A stretch of DNA of 64,000 bases from IMG/VR virus record IMGVR_UViG_3300008625_000007, positions 1 through 64,000 of that record. The stretch is one strand, 5' to 3'. Numbering within the stretch: position 1 is the stretch's first letter; each line of letters begins with the position of its first letter. This DNA comes from a virus. Shown piece after piece: positions 55,157 to 64,000 of this stretch. A program made the position numbers and the translations under genes. Below the pieces are notes generated by a model, which was not told where the DNA came from, searched no databases, and saw only the letters and a list, made by a program, of their open reading frames with translations.

Positions 55157-57670
55157 TCATCCACACTTCGCGGTGCCACAGGTAAGACAAGTTGCACACC
55201 CTTCCTGATACACAATGTTGCTATATTCGGGAACCTCACACTCACAATCAAGGACGCCATTGCTTACTTTTGTGCCGTCTGCGATGTACTTTTTAAGGCA
55301 TCTTGCAATAACTTTTGAAAAGCAAAAAAGATCAGCGTCTCTATCCTTCAATAATTGTTCAACCAGATACTGGGTGGGAACGCCGTGGCGTAGAGCAAGA
55401 GAAATGGTTCTAGTAAACGCTGAGTGGTTGGGGTTGTCAAAGACTTTCACAATATCTTTTATAGCTATTTCGTTACCATTTTCGCCGAATATTAAGTCAT
55501 ATTTCGATGGCATAGATTTCCGAGCGCGTCTCCTTATTTTCCCGCGCTCATATCGACGAGGAATTTCAATGTACTCAGACAATCCGCCAATGACCTCATA
55601 GGGCGTACCTTCCATGAGACCCACCATCACTGTCCATTCTTCACCCTTAATAGTGGCTTGATGGATATCACACTCAAGTAAGATGGGACGTCTCGGGGCA
55701 GACCGCGTAATAATCCTCTCGCTATCACGAGCGGACACGTCCTCCTCCTCAGCAGCAACAAGAACGCCGGCTCGACAACCGTCTCTATAAACTGTCACTC
55801 CTTTACATCCAGATTCCCATCCTGTCATGTAAACGTTCTTAACTGTTTCAACATCTGCATCTGCAGGTAAATTTGTAGTATTTGAAATGGCGTGGCAAAC
55901 CCATTTTTGTGCGGCGGCCTGCATCTTTACTTTCGCCACCCAATCAATTTCTGCTGCTGTTGAGCCGGCGTACGGGCTCATTGCAACAAGCTTTTCATTG
56001 TCCATAGTTGTACCGCCATCGACATTGGTGGCATTCATCCACTGCCTAAAGCCATGATGATAAACTGCATATTCTTGCCACTTGTCACCGCTATCATCAA
56101 TAAAATCAACTTGAGCATCCTCATCCTGGCCCGTTATCTTTTTTCTACGGGTATAATGAAGCATGTAAGCTGGCTCGATCCCAGATGTCGTTTGTGTTAA
56201 CACTGAGACTGATCCGGCCGGTGCTGTTGTAGTCAGGGAAATATTTCTACGACCGAACTGTTCATTCAACTTCTTAATCTCAGGCTTTTCTTTCCAAATT
56301 CTCTCTAGAAATGGATGACCATCTTCTTTAGCATGGTCGTGGACGGGAAAAGCACCTCGCTCTTTTGCCAAAACAGCTGACGAATAATATGAATTTACGG
56401 CGAGGCCCTTATAAATCTCTTCTGTAACCTTAATACTCTTCTTGCTTCCATAACGATGACCAAGCATCGCTAATACATCTCCCAAGCCCGTTATACCAAG
56501 CCCGGTTCGTCGGCCCTGCTGTGCCATTGTCTTGATATTTTGCCACAAGCTTTTTTCGATTTGCTTGACTTCAGCAGACTCTGGATCACCATCAATTTTT
56601 GCAATAATTTTTTCAACTTGCTCAATTTCCAAATCAACCATATCGTCCATCAAGCGTTGCGCTTTTTGGACAGCATTTCCAAAACCTTCAAAATCAAATT
56701 TTGACGATTTTTGCCATTTGTTTTGTACAAAGCTTGTCAAATTAATAAGCATCAATCGACAACTGTCATACGGAGACAAGATAATTTCGCCGCATGGGTT
56801 CGTCGAAGATGAACTAAACCCTTCATCTTTATAGATGTCGGCTGGGGTCATCTTTTTTGCAGTGTCCCAGAATAATAACCCCGGCTCAGCTGTTGCATGT
56901 GCACTCTCAATAATCTCATGCCACAATTCTGAAGCATTCACATACTCAGAAATTTCCGGCTTTTTAGAGTCTACAGGCCAACGTAAATGCACAGTTGAAT
57001 TATCACGTACGGCACTCATAAACTCGTCAGAAATTCTTACAGAAATATTTGCGCCGGTCACACGAGTTAAATCTTGCTTGATCTTTATAAAATCCCTAAT
57101 CTGGGGATGATGGACTGATATCGTTAACATTAAAGCACCCCGACGGCCGCCTTGAGCAACTTCCCGGCATGAGTTTGAAAAACGATCCATAAAAACCTCG
57201 ATTCCATCAGTGGTTTTTGCAGCATTCGCAGTAGATAGGCCCTTCGGGCGAATTGTGCTTATATCAAACCCAACCCCTCCTCTACGCTTAGCAATTTGGA
57301 CTAGTCGCTGATCTGTGGAGAGAATTCCGCCGTAACTGTCTTCTGGAGCGGGAATAACGAAACAATTAGATATAGACTGTAGCTTACAATCATTCCCGAT
57401 TCCCGCCATTGGGGAACCTTGTGGGACTACCTGACTAAAACCATCCAGCAGTTCGTAAATTTCATCATATGTCAATGGGTTTTCATATTTTGATTCGATT
57501 CTATGAAATTCCGTCGCTAGTCGAGCATGCATTTGGGCTGGGGATGATTCAAGATAATTTCCGTCAGCATCCGTTAGAAGGTATTTAGTGACCACAACGT
57601 TAGCAGCTAATTCATCACCTTCAAAAAATTCTAGTGACTCTTTTATCGCAGTTTCGTAATCACATGCCAT
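55157..57670 (-). CDS. nrdJ: Class II (adenosylcobalamin) ribonucleotide reductase
   Basis: 837 residues from ATG 57670. DCKLQSISNCFVIPAPEDS near 95, RRGGVGFDISTIRPKG near 130, FSSSSTNPCGEIILSPYDSC near 289 (active-site Cys), TAPAGSVSVLTQTTSGIEPA near 483 and a C-terminal CATCLTCGTAKCG tail. It reduces ribonucleotides using adenosylcobalamin and needs no oxygen. This large form is found in bacteria and some phages. B12 must come from the host. Confidence 0.93.
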   Translation of the reverse strand: MACDYETAIKESLEFFEGDELAANVVVTKYLLTDADGNYLESSPAQMHARLATEFHRIESKYENPLTYDEIYELLDGFSQVVPQGSPMAGIGNDCKLQSISNCFVIPAPEDSYGGILSTDQRLVQIAKRRGGVGFDISTIRPKGLSTANAAKTTDGIEVFMDRFSNSCREVAQGGRRGALMLTISVHHPQIRDFIKIKQDLTRVTGANISVRISDEFMSAVRDNSTVHLRWPVDSKKPEISEYVNASELWHEIIESAHATAEPGLLFWDTAKKMTPADIYKDEGFSSSSTNPCGEIILSPYDSCRLMLINLTSFVQNKWQKSSKFDFEGFGNAVQKAQRLMDDMVDLEIEQVEKIIAKIDGDPESAEVKQIEKSLWQNIKTMAQQGRRTGLGITGLGDVLAMLGHRYGSKKSIKVTEEIYKGLAVNSYYSSAVLAKERGAFPVHDHAKEDGHPFLERIWKEKPEIKKLNEQFGRRNISLTTTAPAGSVSVLTQTTSGIEPAYMLHYTRRKKITGQDEDAQVDFIDDSGDKWQEYAVYHHGFRQWMNATNVDGGTTMDNEKLVAMSPYAGSTAAEIDWVAKVKMQAAAQKWVCHAISNTTNLPADADVETVKNVYMTGWESGCKGVTVYRDGCRAGVLVAAEEEDVSARDSERIITRSAPRRPILLECDIHQATIKGEEWTVMVGLMEGTPYEVIGGLSEYIEIPRRYERGKIRRRARKSMPSKYDLIFGENGNEIAIKDIVKVFDNPNHSAFTRTISLALRHGVPTQYLVEQLLKDRDADLFCFSKVIARCLKKYIADGTKVSNGVLDCECEVPEYSNIVYQEGCATCLTCGTAKCG

Positions 57671-57681
57671 CGTATTACCCT

Positions 57682-59088
57682 TTACCCAATGTTGGTGATT
57701 GACTTCCATTTTTCTCTAAGCGCGCTTTTTATTTCTTTTTCATCATTTTCAACAGCTTCTGCGAGTGTTGACACATCTTCATCCAATATAGCTATCTTAG
57801 AAAGAGCCGTGTCGATGTGAATAGGAAAAACGATCCCATCTTTTCCGGCCCTATTTTTTGCGATGAATAGACGGCCTGAACCGGAGGCTTTTTCTGTTGC
57901 CTTTCTAGAGAGTGAGACAACAAAGTCGGCTACCATAGCTTTCCCGTATGCTTCTGACATGTTCTCTAGCCCAACAATGTCGGAATTCGCAGAATCCCTG
58001 TTCGCTTGTGAGGCTGTCCAGACTGGAATATTCAGTTCCATTGCAAGGTTTCTAAGCTCCTCGTAAATTAGCTTTAATTCATGACGTAGAGAATCATATG
58101 ATCGTGTAGACCGCATAATGTCGGCATAATCTACGATTATTACACTTGGCTTAAAATTTCTAAGTGACAATTTCTCTATGTGGTTCTTAATCGTAACAAC
58201 CGACGCTGACCCAGTTGGGTATTCTTTTATAATCAACCTACCAAGCTCATCATTTTTCTCGTAAAAGTCTCGAACAACTTCTTTCTCATCTATCACGTTG
58301 GAAGCAGATATGTTACAAAGATTTGCGTCGTATCGCAGGCCAACAGCTTGCTCTGTCAATTCAAATGTATAGTGAAGTACATTTTTTCCGCATCGCATTG
58401 CGTTCGCACCCATTGCCACTAGCCAATGTGATTTTCCAACACCGGTATTTGCAGTAACAACGCCAATTTCTCCTCTTCCCAAGCCGCCGTTCAATATATC
58501 TTTCGAGTCTAGCTCATAAATCCCTGTTGGGCAAACACATCGATTAATCTTTTGAAATCTAGCTTCCATATCTTCAAAAAAATCATGACCTACAGTGTTT
58601 GGAAGACCAATTGACACCGCATTCTTCATTAGCGTAATTACGCTCTCGAACTCACCTGTAGAAATCAAATTAACCGACTCTTCAAGAGCCTCTTTAAACG
58701 CTTGCCTTTTACAAAAGTCAAGAGACTTTTCTTTAACATATGCAAGATCATTTGGGTTGGGATTTTCCTTCATTCTCACAAGGTAAGAAACAATTTGATC
58801 CCGTAGCAAGACATCACCTTCCTCATTCAGCGCATCTTTGATAATGCTTATAAGAAGGAGCTGCGTCGGAAAACATCTGTACTCTGAAAAATACGCAAAG
58901 TACTTCTCACAAAGGTACTCAAGGTACCTGAGCTCAAAAAAATCTGGTCGCATAATCTCGACCATCTGTACTGCCCATTGTTTGTCTGATAGTAGCCCTT
59001 GCAAAATTTTCTCTTGAAAATTCTTGTTGTATTGGGAGAATTGACCCGGTTGGACCGAGTCAAGCAATGCAAAAGCTGGTGATGTCAT
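57682..59088 (-). CDS. DnaB-like replicative DNA helicase
   Basis: 468 residues. N-terminal helical domain to ~165, then Walker A GVVTANTGVGKSHWLVAMGA near 208, Walker B-like PSVIIVDYADIMRS near 310, and VWTASQANRDSANSD near 352 as in RecA-like helicases. Moves along lagging-strand template at the fork. Ends 12 nt before the ribonucleotide reductase start. Confidence 0.88.
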   Translation of the reverse strand: MTSPAFALLDSVQPGQFSQYNKNFQEKILQGLLSDKQWAVQMVEIMRPDFFELRYLEYLCEKYFAYFSEYRCFPTQLLLISIIKDALNEEGDVLLRDQIVSYLVRMKENPNPNDLAYVKEKSLDFCKRQAFKEALEESVNLISTGEFESVITLMKNAVSIGLPNTVGHDFFEDMEARFQKINRCVCPTGIYELDSKDILNGGLGRGEIGVVTANTGVGKSHWLVAMGANAMRCGKNVLHYTFELTEQAVGLRYDANLCNISASNVIDEKEVVRDFYEKNDELGRLIIKEYPTGSASVVTIKNHIEKLSLRNFKPSVIIVDYADIMRSTRSYDSLRHELKLIYEELRNLAMELNIPVWTASQANRDSANSDIVGLENMSEAYGKAMVADFVVSLSRKATEKASGSGRLFIAKNRAGKDGIVFPIHIDTALSKIAILDEDVSTLAEAVENDEKEIKSALREKWKSITNIG

Positions 59089-59097
59089 AATTTTTTC

Positions 59098-60048
59098 CTA
59101 ATTTAATGCTTTAAAAGTCATAAAAAGTCTATCTGTATCGAAATTTTTTATACACAGCTGAATTAAGCAACGCATGAAACCCAATTTGTCCCTTTTCCCA
59201 GCTTGCATCGAAATAATGTCGTCTATTTTTTGAACTTGAGTGCCGGAGAGGTTTCCGCTTCCGAGGTACATGAGTTTCCAATTTTTTTTGACAATTTCTT
59301 GATCAGACACGATATTATCATAAAGCTTTAACCTCTTTTGTTCCCGCCGTTCTCGACATAAGCTAAGTATAACTTCAACACTCACAAATGAAGAAGATTT
59401 AAGCTCGGGAAAGCGCTTTGCCATGGCTTTAAACCCAGCGCCACGTACACCTTTTAACCCATCTGAGCCGTCACCAATAAAACAACGAGCAACACAAAAA
59501 TTTTCAGGATGAATACCAAATTTCTCTAAAATTACACGTGGGTCGAGCTCTGCTTTTTGACCAGGGGACCATTGTTTTACTCTGGGTGAGATCAATTGAT
59601 AAAGGTCTTTATCTGTCGATACGATTACACATTTTTCATTTTTAAAATTAACATTCACTAACCTTGCGATTATATCATCTGCTTCGCAATCGGAAACGTA
59701 AAATTGCGAAACAGGAGTATGTCGTAAGATTTTAACAAGCTTTGAAAGTTGCTCATTTCGATTTGAAACAGTGTCTGGAATATCTTCAGAATAGAACCTG
59801 TTTAATTTTTCCGGACGGCGGCCCGCTTTATAATTGGGATCGATCGCCCTGCGGCGGGGGGAGCCGCCGCCTTCCCAAACAACAATAACACGGGTTGGGT
59901 TATACCTCTCAAGCAAAAGCTGCAGGCCTTTCAAAAAACCCACAATACCCCCAACTGGATCCCCGTTTTCGCTTAGCGAAGGATTTGCTACAAAGTGTCT
60001 AAAAAAACAATTTAACCCATCGACTATTAGTATAGGTCTATCATACAT
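59098..60048 (-). CDS. FEN-type 5'-3' exonuclease (second of two)
   Basis: 316 residues. LIVDGLNCFFRHF at the start, VIVVWEGGGSPRRRAIDPNY near 54, CEADDIIARLVNV near 121, VSTDKDLYQLI near 142, and GDGSDGLKGVRGAGFKAMAK near 191. The metal-binding acids are kept. It differs clearly from the other FEN-like gene (about 30 percent or less by eye), so it is not a recent duplicate. Next to RecA and helicase, it is probably the replication-linked one. Confidence 0.88.
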   Translation of the reverse strand: MYDRPILIVDGLNCFFRHFVANPSLSENGDPVGGIVGFLKGLQLLLERYNPTRVIVVWEGGGSPRRRAIDPNYKAGRRPEKLNRFYSEDIPDTVSNRNEQLSKLVKILRHTPVSQFYVSDCEADDIIARLVNVNFKNEKCVIVSTDKDLYQLISPRVKQWSPGQKAELDPRVILEKFGIHPENFCVARCFIGDGSDGLKGVRGAGFKAMAKRFPELKSSSFVSVEVILSLCRERREQKRLKLYDNIVSDQEIVKKNWKLMYLGSGNLSGTQVQKIDDIISMQAGKRDKLGFMRCLIQLCIKNFDTDRLFMTFKALN

Positions 60049-61231
60049 CTAAATCTGGCATGTCTTCAAGGTTTAGCTCCATCACGGCAGAGCGAACCTC
60101 TTCATACGATTCAGTGTCTAGCTCGGCAGCATTGGGGTCTTCTAGTTTTCGAATCATACAAAGCTCAAGCAAAGCATCAATATACTTTCGATATTGCGGG
60201 TCTTTCCACACATCATTGAAATCCGCTTTATAAAACTTCTTTTCCACCAAAATTTCCCCGGTGGAAACGTCTGCGACTGTGAGGTTTTTCCAAGCGGATG
60301 TCCCCTTAATACAAATTTCATTTCCGTCTACAATACCTGCCCCGAATTTTCGTAATTCATCAAAAACTTGCTCATGTTCTTGAATTCCTTTCCCAAAATG
60401 AATCTCGAAATTACAAGTACGAAATGGAGCAGCGACTTTATTCTTGATTGTCTTTGCAGAAACGTGAATCCCGACAACTTCTTTATTCTTGTTTTCAATC
60501 TTTTGGCCGGCACCAAGCTTAATACGTACGGAGGAATGAAATGGAATCGCTTTTCCTCCCGGCGTAACTGTTGGATCACCATACATCACACCGATCTTAG
60601 TTCGAATCTGATTTAGAATAACAAACAAAACATTTTGATTACCGATTACACCTGTAATTTTTCGCATCCCTTTAGAAATAGCTCTTGCCTGCAGGCCAAT
60701 CGAGTTTTGGTCATAATCTCCTACCAATTCAGCCTTTGGTGACGAAGCAGCGACTGAATCCCAGACGATCGTAATCGGAACATCCTTATCCATCGCCTTT
60801 GCTTTCATAATTGTAGCCTCTGCAATCGATAATACTTCTTCAGTACAGTGAGTGTCAACATACACAAAACGCTTAGTGATATCAACACCCAGAAGACTGA
60901 GATTTTCTACAGAAGTAGCATTTTCTGTGTCGATATAAACAACAATTCCACCCATCTCTTGGGTGGAACGAGCAATCTGAATTGCAATATGAGACTTGCC
61001 AATCGAGGGCGGTCCAAATATTTCCACAATTCGACCCTCTGGTAATCCACCATTGGGTCTATTAGAGATAATATAATCTAATTGTTTAGAACCTGTACCG
61101 ATCCAGCGTTTCACGTGTGTAGGAGATTCATCTTGTGATAAATTGTATGCAACACGAGAGCCGTGCTCCTTATTTAAAGACTTAATCAAGTCACTGGTGA
61201 AATCAACTTCTTCTTTTTTCTTTCTTGCCAT
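60041..61231 (-). CDS. recA: RecA-type recombinase
   Basis: 396 residues. EGRIVEIFGPPSIGKSHIAI near 64 carries a Walker A GPPSIGKS; GIVVYIDTENATS near 95 and VPITIVWDSVAASSPKAELV near 155 are Walker B-like; NQIRTKIGVMYGDPTVTPGG near 214 matches the RecA loop region. Strand exchange for recombination-dependent replication. The N-terminal region is basic, the C-terminal acidic. A TATAAT box and terminator lie upstream. Confidence 0.92.
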   Translation of the reverse strand: MARKKKEEVDFTSDLIKSLNKEHGSRVAYNLSQDESPTHVKRWIGTGSKQLDYIISNRPNGGLPEGRIVEIFGPPSIGKSHIAIQIARSTQEMGGIVVYIDTENATSVENLSLLGVDITKRFVYVDTHCTEEVLSIAEATIMKAKAMDKDVPITIVWDSVAASSPKAELVGDYDQNSIGLQARAISKGMRKITGVIGNQNVLFVILNQIRTKIGVMYGDPTVTPGGKAIPFHSSVRIKLGAGQKIENKNKEVVGIHVSAKTIKNKVAAPFRTCNFEIHFGKGIQEHEQVFDELRKFGAGIVDGNEICIKGTSAWKNLTVADVSTGEILVEKKFYKADFNDVWKDPQYRKYIDALLELCMIRKLEDPNAAELDTESYEEVRSAVMELNLEDMPDLDV

Positions 61232-61249
61232 TTAGATCCCCGTGAAAAG

Positions 61250-61255
61250 ATTATA
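61250..61255 (-). promoter_or_regulatory. Candidate -10 box for recA
   Basis: TATAAT on the minus strand 19 nt before the recA ATG, just after the terminator hairpin of the upstream unit. Confidence 0.45.
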
Positions 61256-61276
61256 AAATCAATCCAATAATTTTTC

Positions 61277-61308
61277 AAAAAAATGGGGACGAATTGCTTC
61301 GTCCCCAT
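61277..61308 (-). terminator. Rho-independent terminator downstream of SSB gene
   Basis: A perfect 11-bp stem (ATGGGGACGAA with TTCGTCCCCAT on the complement, positions 61283-61293 and 61298-61308) with a 4-nt loop. In minus-strand reading it is followed by a run of seven T. It separates the SSB transcript from recA. Confidence 0.88.
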
Positions 61309-61334
61309 GAAAAATAGTACTTTCGTCCTATAAA

Positions 61335-62129
61335 TCAAAAATCATCTTCTTCCAAATCAGCAAACGCATCGTCCAAACTCTTAAACTTCGATGCAACCTG
61401 ATCACTTGAACCGCTCTTGCTCTGATTATTGTCAAACCCGCGAGATGTACCTGTCGACTCGGCTGCTTCAGTGTCGCCCTCATTTAGCCAATCGTTGACA
61501 ATCTTAGAAAGCGCATCATAAGACTTTGCTTCGTAAAGCTCATCAAGATTAGGGAGCGCTTCCGTCCATTCCTTCATCTGCTTTGCAGATGAAGCCAGCT
61601 TAGATTGCTTTCCACGGGGACGAACTTCAGTCGTGGCATAAAGCCGACCGGGTTGCTTTGTACAAACGACCTTCACATCACGACCGTCTACTGGGTCCGT
61701 AATATCGCCATAGTCTTCATCGAGCATAACATTTAGCAATGACTGGTACACAGTCTTTCCAAATGCCCACAGACGAACGCCACGATCTTCTTCTCCTCGA
61801 ACAATCACAGGAGCGTAGTACCGAGGCTTGGGATAAAGCTTCTTGCAAAGCTCATAAGACTCTTTCGTACCTTCATCGCGCAACGTTGTGATAAGCTCTT
61901 GAATCGGGTCGGGGTTTCCGAATTGATAGGGAGCCAACAGACCCGGATTATTTCCGATGTTATAATAGAACCATCGTTCAGAAAAGGGAAGACCGTCTTC
62001 GTTGTCAAACGCCAACATACGAACGATCGCTTCTTCTCCCTCTTGAGGTCGCCACATCGTATTGCGACGAGAATTATTGCCAGAAAGCTGGCCTAGCTTC
62101 TTGCGAAGCGCTTCAAAATCAATTGCCAT
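61335..62129 (-). CDS. Single-stranded DNA-binding protein (gp32-like)
   Basis: 264 residues from ATG 62129 (GGAG upstream). FEALRKKLGQLSG at the start, then ERWFYYNIGNNPGLLAPYQF and KKLYPKPRYYAPVIVRGEED, resembling the T4 gp32 OB core, and an acidic tail SLDDAFADLEEDDF. The gp32 zinc motif is not seen. Coats ssDNA in replication and recombination. Confidence 0.8.
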   Translation of the reverse strand: MAIDFEALRKKLGQLSGNNSRRNTMWRPQEGEEAIVRMLAFDNEDGLPFSERWFYYNIGNNPGLLAPYQFGNPDPIQELITTLRDEGTKESYELCKKLYPKPRYYAPVIVRGEEDRGVRLWAFGKTVYQSLLNVMLDEDYGDITDPVDGRDVKVVCTKQPGRLYATTEVRPRGKQSKLASSAKQMKEWTEALPNLDELYEAKSYDALSKIVNDWLNEGDTEAAESTGTSRGFDNNQSKSGSSDQVASKFKSLDDAFADLEEDDF

Positions 62130-62229
62130 TTTTTTAATCTCCAATTTTTAATATGCAATATTCAAATTCCCACTACGGGTGTCCCTAAGGACAAGTAAAA
62201 CTTAATAAACAAACTGTTAATGTTCAAAT

Positions 62230-62523
62230 TTAATTCTTATTTTTTTTAGGCTTCGTATACGGTGCTGCGCCACCGAAACCGCTAGCATTTGCTTTCCACG
62301 CGGGTTTTCTTTTCTTCCGACGACGACCTGTCGCTGGATATGATGGTCCAACACCAAGTGGCATTGCGGGACCAGGAACGCCTCCAGCAGAGGCTTCATC
62401 ATGATGTCCTTCATCGTCGTCGTCATCTCGACCATCAATGAAATCAGGCTCACCAAGAATTTCAGCATCTTCTAGAAGAAACCTAATCAGGGTTCGCAGT
62501 CTTTCTTTTTGTTCATTAGCCAT
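62230..62523 (-). CDS. Small tag-bearing low-complexity protein
   Basis: 97 residues. The leader EQKERLRTLIRFLLEDAE is tag-like and ends L-L-E. An acidic patch (GRDDDDDEGHHDE) follows, then a basic Pro/Gly-rich tail (GRRRKKRKPAWKANASGFGG). No globular domain. Such small charged proteins may be packaged with the DNA (inference). The gap to the SSB gene (62,145-62,229) shows nothing else. Confidence 0.65.
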   Translation of the reverse strand: MANEQKERLRTLIRFLLEDAEILGEPDFIDGRDDDDDEGHHDEASAGGVPGPAMPLGVGPSYPATGRRRKKRKPAWKANASGFGGAAPYTKPKKNKN

Positions 62524-62537
62524 TAACCTTAATTATC

Positions 62538-63377
62538 TCAAGAAAAACGTAGTTGTGGTTCTACCTCAAAAAATTGTGGTTCTACTTTCTTTAGATTCTG
62601 CTGCAACCACTCGCACTCATTTTCAGCGGCATTTTGGGATGGTGTAGACTTCCACCAACATACTAAGTCAGGATTCCAGCGATATCGACGTGCTTTAAGC
62701 AGCGGATTTTCATCCCGTTGAGAACCCACAGCAAACACATGATAATCAGACTCAACGGCGGCTGAAAGAAGTTCTTGCATCCTCCCAGCAGACCTTAACA
62801 AGTGTAATGTCGCGTCGATGTCGGCAATCGCATTATGGGAATCATAAAAAAACCCATGCCAAGCGCAGAGGACCTCCAGAGCCTTAGACGGTCGACAGAC
62901 ATTGTTCCAATTGACTTGTGACAGAGAGCAACACCAGATGGCATCTGGAGGAGGCTGATAGCCGTTCCTCTTAAGGTTCTTATCTATCCACTCACGATCA
63001 AAGCTAGCGTTATGCGCAATGATAAATTGGCAAGAATTCAGAATTTTTGAGACTTTCTTCCAGTCAATCTCATGACCAGCAAGATCTTCATCAGAAAAAC
63101 CAGTAATATCGCGAATTTCTTCGGGAAGAGGAAAACTCGGTTGCTGAAGAAACTCAATACATTTCTTAATGCCAGATATTTCACCTGTTTCAGGGTTCAC
63201 AAAAAAAGGTCGTACAGCAATCTGGATTATTTCATTTTTATCCGAATTTAAGCCTGTCGTTTCTACGTCCAGAACGACTGCTGGGACATCTCCCTTGATC
63301 GGACCACGATCTGGTGGTTCAAGGCCCTTTAACCTGGTTAATACAACTAAATTATCACTGTTCTCAAGGTGTTTCAT
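62538..63377 (-). CDS. DnaQ-like 3'-5' exonuclease (DEDD family)
   Basis: 279 residues. Exo I PAVVLDVETTGLNSDKNEII near 32, Exo II FIIAHNASFDREWIDKNL near 118 and Exo III SHNAIADIDATLHLLRS near 180, i.e. the DEDDh active site. Similar to the DNA polymerase III epsilon subunit; it may proofread for the phage DnaE-type polymerase. The C-terminal ~70 residues are Trp-rich and unassigned. Confidence 0.88.
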   Translation of the reverse strand: MKHLENSDNLVVLTRLKGLEPPDRGPIKGDVPAVVLDVETTGLNSDKNEIIQIAVRPFFVNPETGEISGIKKCIEFLQQPSFPLPEEIRDITGFSDEDLAGHEIDWKKVSKILNSCQFIIAHNASFDREWIDKNLKRNGYQPPPDAIWCCSLSQVNWNNVCRPSKALEVLCAWHGFFYDSHNAIADIDATLHLLRSAGRMQELLSAAVESDYHVFAVGSQRDENPLLKARRYRWNPDLVCWWKSTPSQNAAENECEWLQQNLKKVEPQFFEVEPQLRFS

Positions 63378-63430
63378 TACTTTTCCTAACTAAAAATATT
63401 AGTATTTTAGGAAATAATGTACAGGGTTAT

Positions 63431-63913
63431 TTACCGTGATTCCCAGCTCTTGGTTTTCGATAAATAAACCACAAGTCCGATTCCAGACAGTACCTTTATT
63501 TGGATTACCTCTTCAGGGACTATCATTCTAGACTTCACAGCCCCAACAAGCGAATAATTCAAAAATTTCGCGGCTGTTCCAAGCTTCAATTCACCTTGGG
63601 CAACCTGAATACCTTTTAAGTCATTTTTTGACTTAATTAACTTGGTGGCACCGAAAGCGCGCTGCATTGCTTCTGTCCCTGAAATCGCTTGCTTTATAAT
63701 GCCTGACAAACCGTCGAAGTTACCACGCTCTGAGCTGGTGACTTTAAGGTTTTTCATCAATTTCTTTGGATCACTTTCTGCCAATGCACCGGCTTCCATT
63801 GTAAGCTTACTCGGCCGGCCTCGAGCTCCAGAAACTACAACGTCACCCTTGGTATATTCTCTTTCTTCTAACAGAATCTTACGAATATGCTGTCGTAATT
63901 TTTCTTCGTTCAT
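63431..63913 (-). CDS. Tagged protein of unknown function
   Basis: 160 residues starting MNEEKLRQHIRKILLEEREY, a clear tag variant. The body has DVVVSGARGRPSKLTMEAGA, GLSGIIKQAISGTEAMQRAF and IQIKVLSGIGLVVYLS. No family recognised. ATGA overlap with the upstream gene. Confidence 0.7.
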   Translation of the reverse strand: MNEEKLRQHIRKILLEEREYTKGDVVVSGARGRPSKLTMEAGALAESDPKKLMKNLKVTSSERGNFDGLSGIIKQAISGTEAMQRAFGATKLIKSKNDLKGIQVAQGELKLGTAAKFLNYSLVGAVKSRMIVPEEVIQIKVLSGIGLVVYLSKTKSWESR

Positions 63914-64000
63914 TTTAACCTCGTAAGCTTGAGGGGAAAGTGACCCATCTTCTCATCAGAAAATCCTTTAGCGACTATGTCTTGCAACTTGTCTTCCTGT
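63910..64000 (-). CDS. C-terminal end of an upstream gene (partial)
   Basis: Only the last ~30 codons are visible, ending KMGHFPLKLTRLK before TGA; the TGA overlaps the next ATG as ATGA. Function unknown. Confidence 0.55.
   Translation of the reverse strand, partial: QEDKLQDIVAKGFSDEKMGHFPLKLTRLK

Noticed and set aside
59845-59875. GC-rich hairpin in the second exonuclease gene
   Set aside because: It lies inside a conserved coding region and has no T-run, so it is more likely a codon effect than a regulatory structure.
1-64000. CRISPR arrays, tRNA genes, insertion sequences
   Set aside because: No repeat-spacer pattern, no tRNA-like clover outside the tmRNA, and no transposase motif was noticed on reading.

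Overview
The window looks like part of a very large tailed-phage genome (jumbo-phage type) with a strongly one-directional layout. Almost every gene lies on the minus strand, tightly packed with ATGA, GTGA or TAATG overlaps. Only a tmRNA, a tubulin/FtsZ-like gene and a P-loop kinase lie on the plus strand. No terminase, portal, capsid or tail gene is recognisable here, and neither is any ribosomal, tRNA or integrase gene. Phage identity is inferred from the replication and nucleotide set, the endolysin, the acidic scaffold-like proteins and the gene density. The host cannot be named from this window.

Region 1 (1-11,613) is the most striking. Thirteen consecutive ORFs each carry one or more copies of a short amphipathic motif, roughly L-[LR]-R-E-Y-[IV]-R-x-[IL]-L-[TSR]-E. 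It sits at the N terminus, between domains, or at the C terminus. The tagged domains look like effectors: two clear ADP-ribosyltransferases plus one or more ART-like domains, a CCA-adding tRNA nucleotidyltransferase, a Swiss-Army-Knife HAD domain, a 2H phosphoesterase, GNAT acetyltransferases and a DUF192 protein. The motif ends in (L/I)-x-E, the kind of site cut by T4-type prohead proteases, and T4 packages its ADP-ribosyltransferase Alt by a short N-terminal capsid-targeting peptide. My main inference is a large, partly polyprotein-encoded set of proteins loaded into the capsid and injected with the DNA.

Region 2 (11,614-14,264, plus strand) holds the tmRNA (predicted tag ANNNNHFEYALAA), an FtsZ/tubulin-like GTPase and a doubly tagged zeta-like kinase. 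Region 3 (14,266-24,079) is host-takeover and regulation: a SpoT-like HD protein, small proteins, a deaminase, a peptide deformylase with a basic tail, a sigma-70 factor apparently split in region 4, a GroEL, a FEN-type exonuclease and a PD-(D/E)xK-like protein.

Region 4 (24,150-35,829) looks virion-related: acidic scaffold-like proteins, several with tag-like N termini, a Fe/Mn SOD-like protein, a pterin-dehydratase-like protein, a ParB-like protein and small membrane or coiled-coil proteins that could serve lysis. Region 5 (35,878-47,584) holds dCMP deaminase, MT-A70 methylase, DHH phosphoesterase, a sugar cluster (cupin, epimerase, kinase, glycosyltransferases, UDP-galactopyranose mutase), a thymidylate synthase/hydroxymethylase-like enzyme and a bacterial-type DNA polymerase III alpha.

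Region 6 (47,630-57,670) combines a tagged metallopeptidase-like protein, a J-domain protein, dUTPase, an MBD4-like glycosylase, a type II glutamine synthetase, an amidase endolysin, a thioesterase, ClpP, an Fe-S assembly set (IscU, Nfu, A-type carrier) and a class II ribonucleotide reductase. Region 7 (57,682-64,000) is the replication/recombination core: DnaB-like helicase, FEN exonuclease, RecA, gp32-like SSB and DnaQ-like exonuclease, plus two tag-bearing small proteins. Sigma-70-like TATAAT boxes recur in the few intergenic gaps, which fits the phage-encoded sigma factor or use of host sigma.
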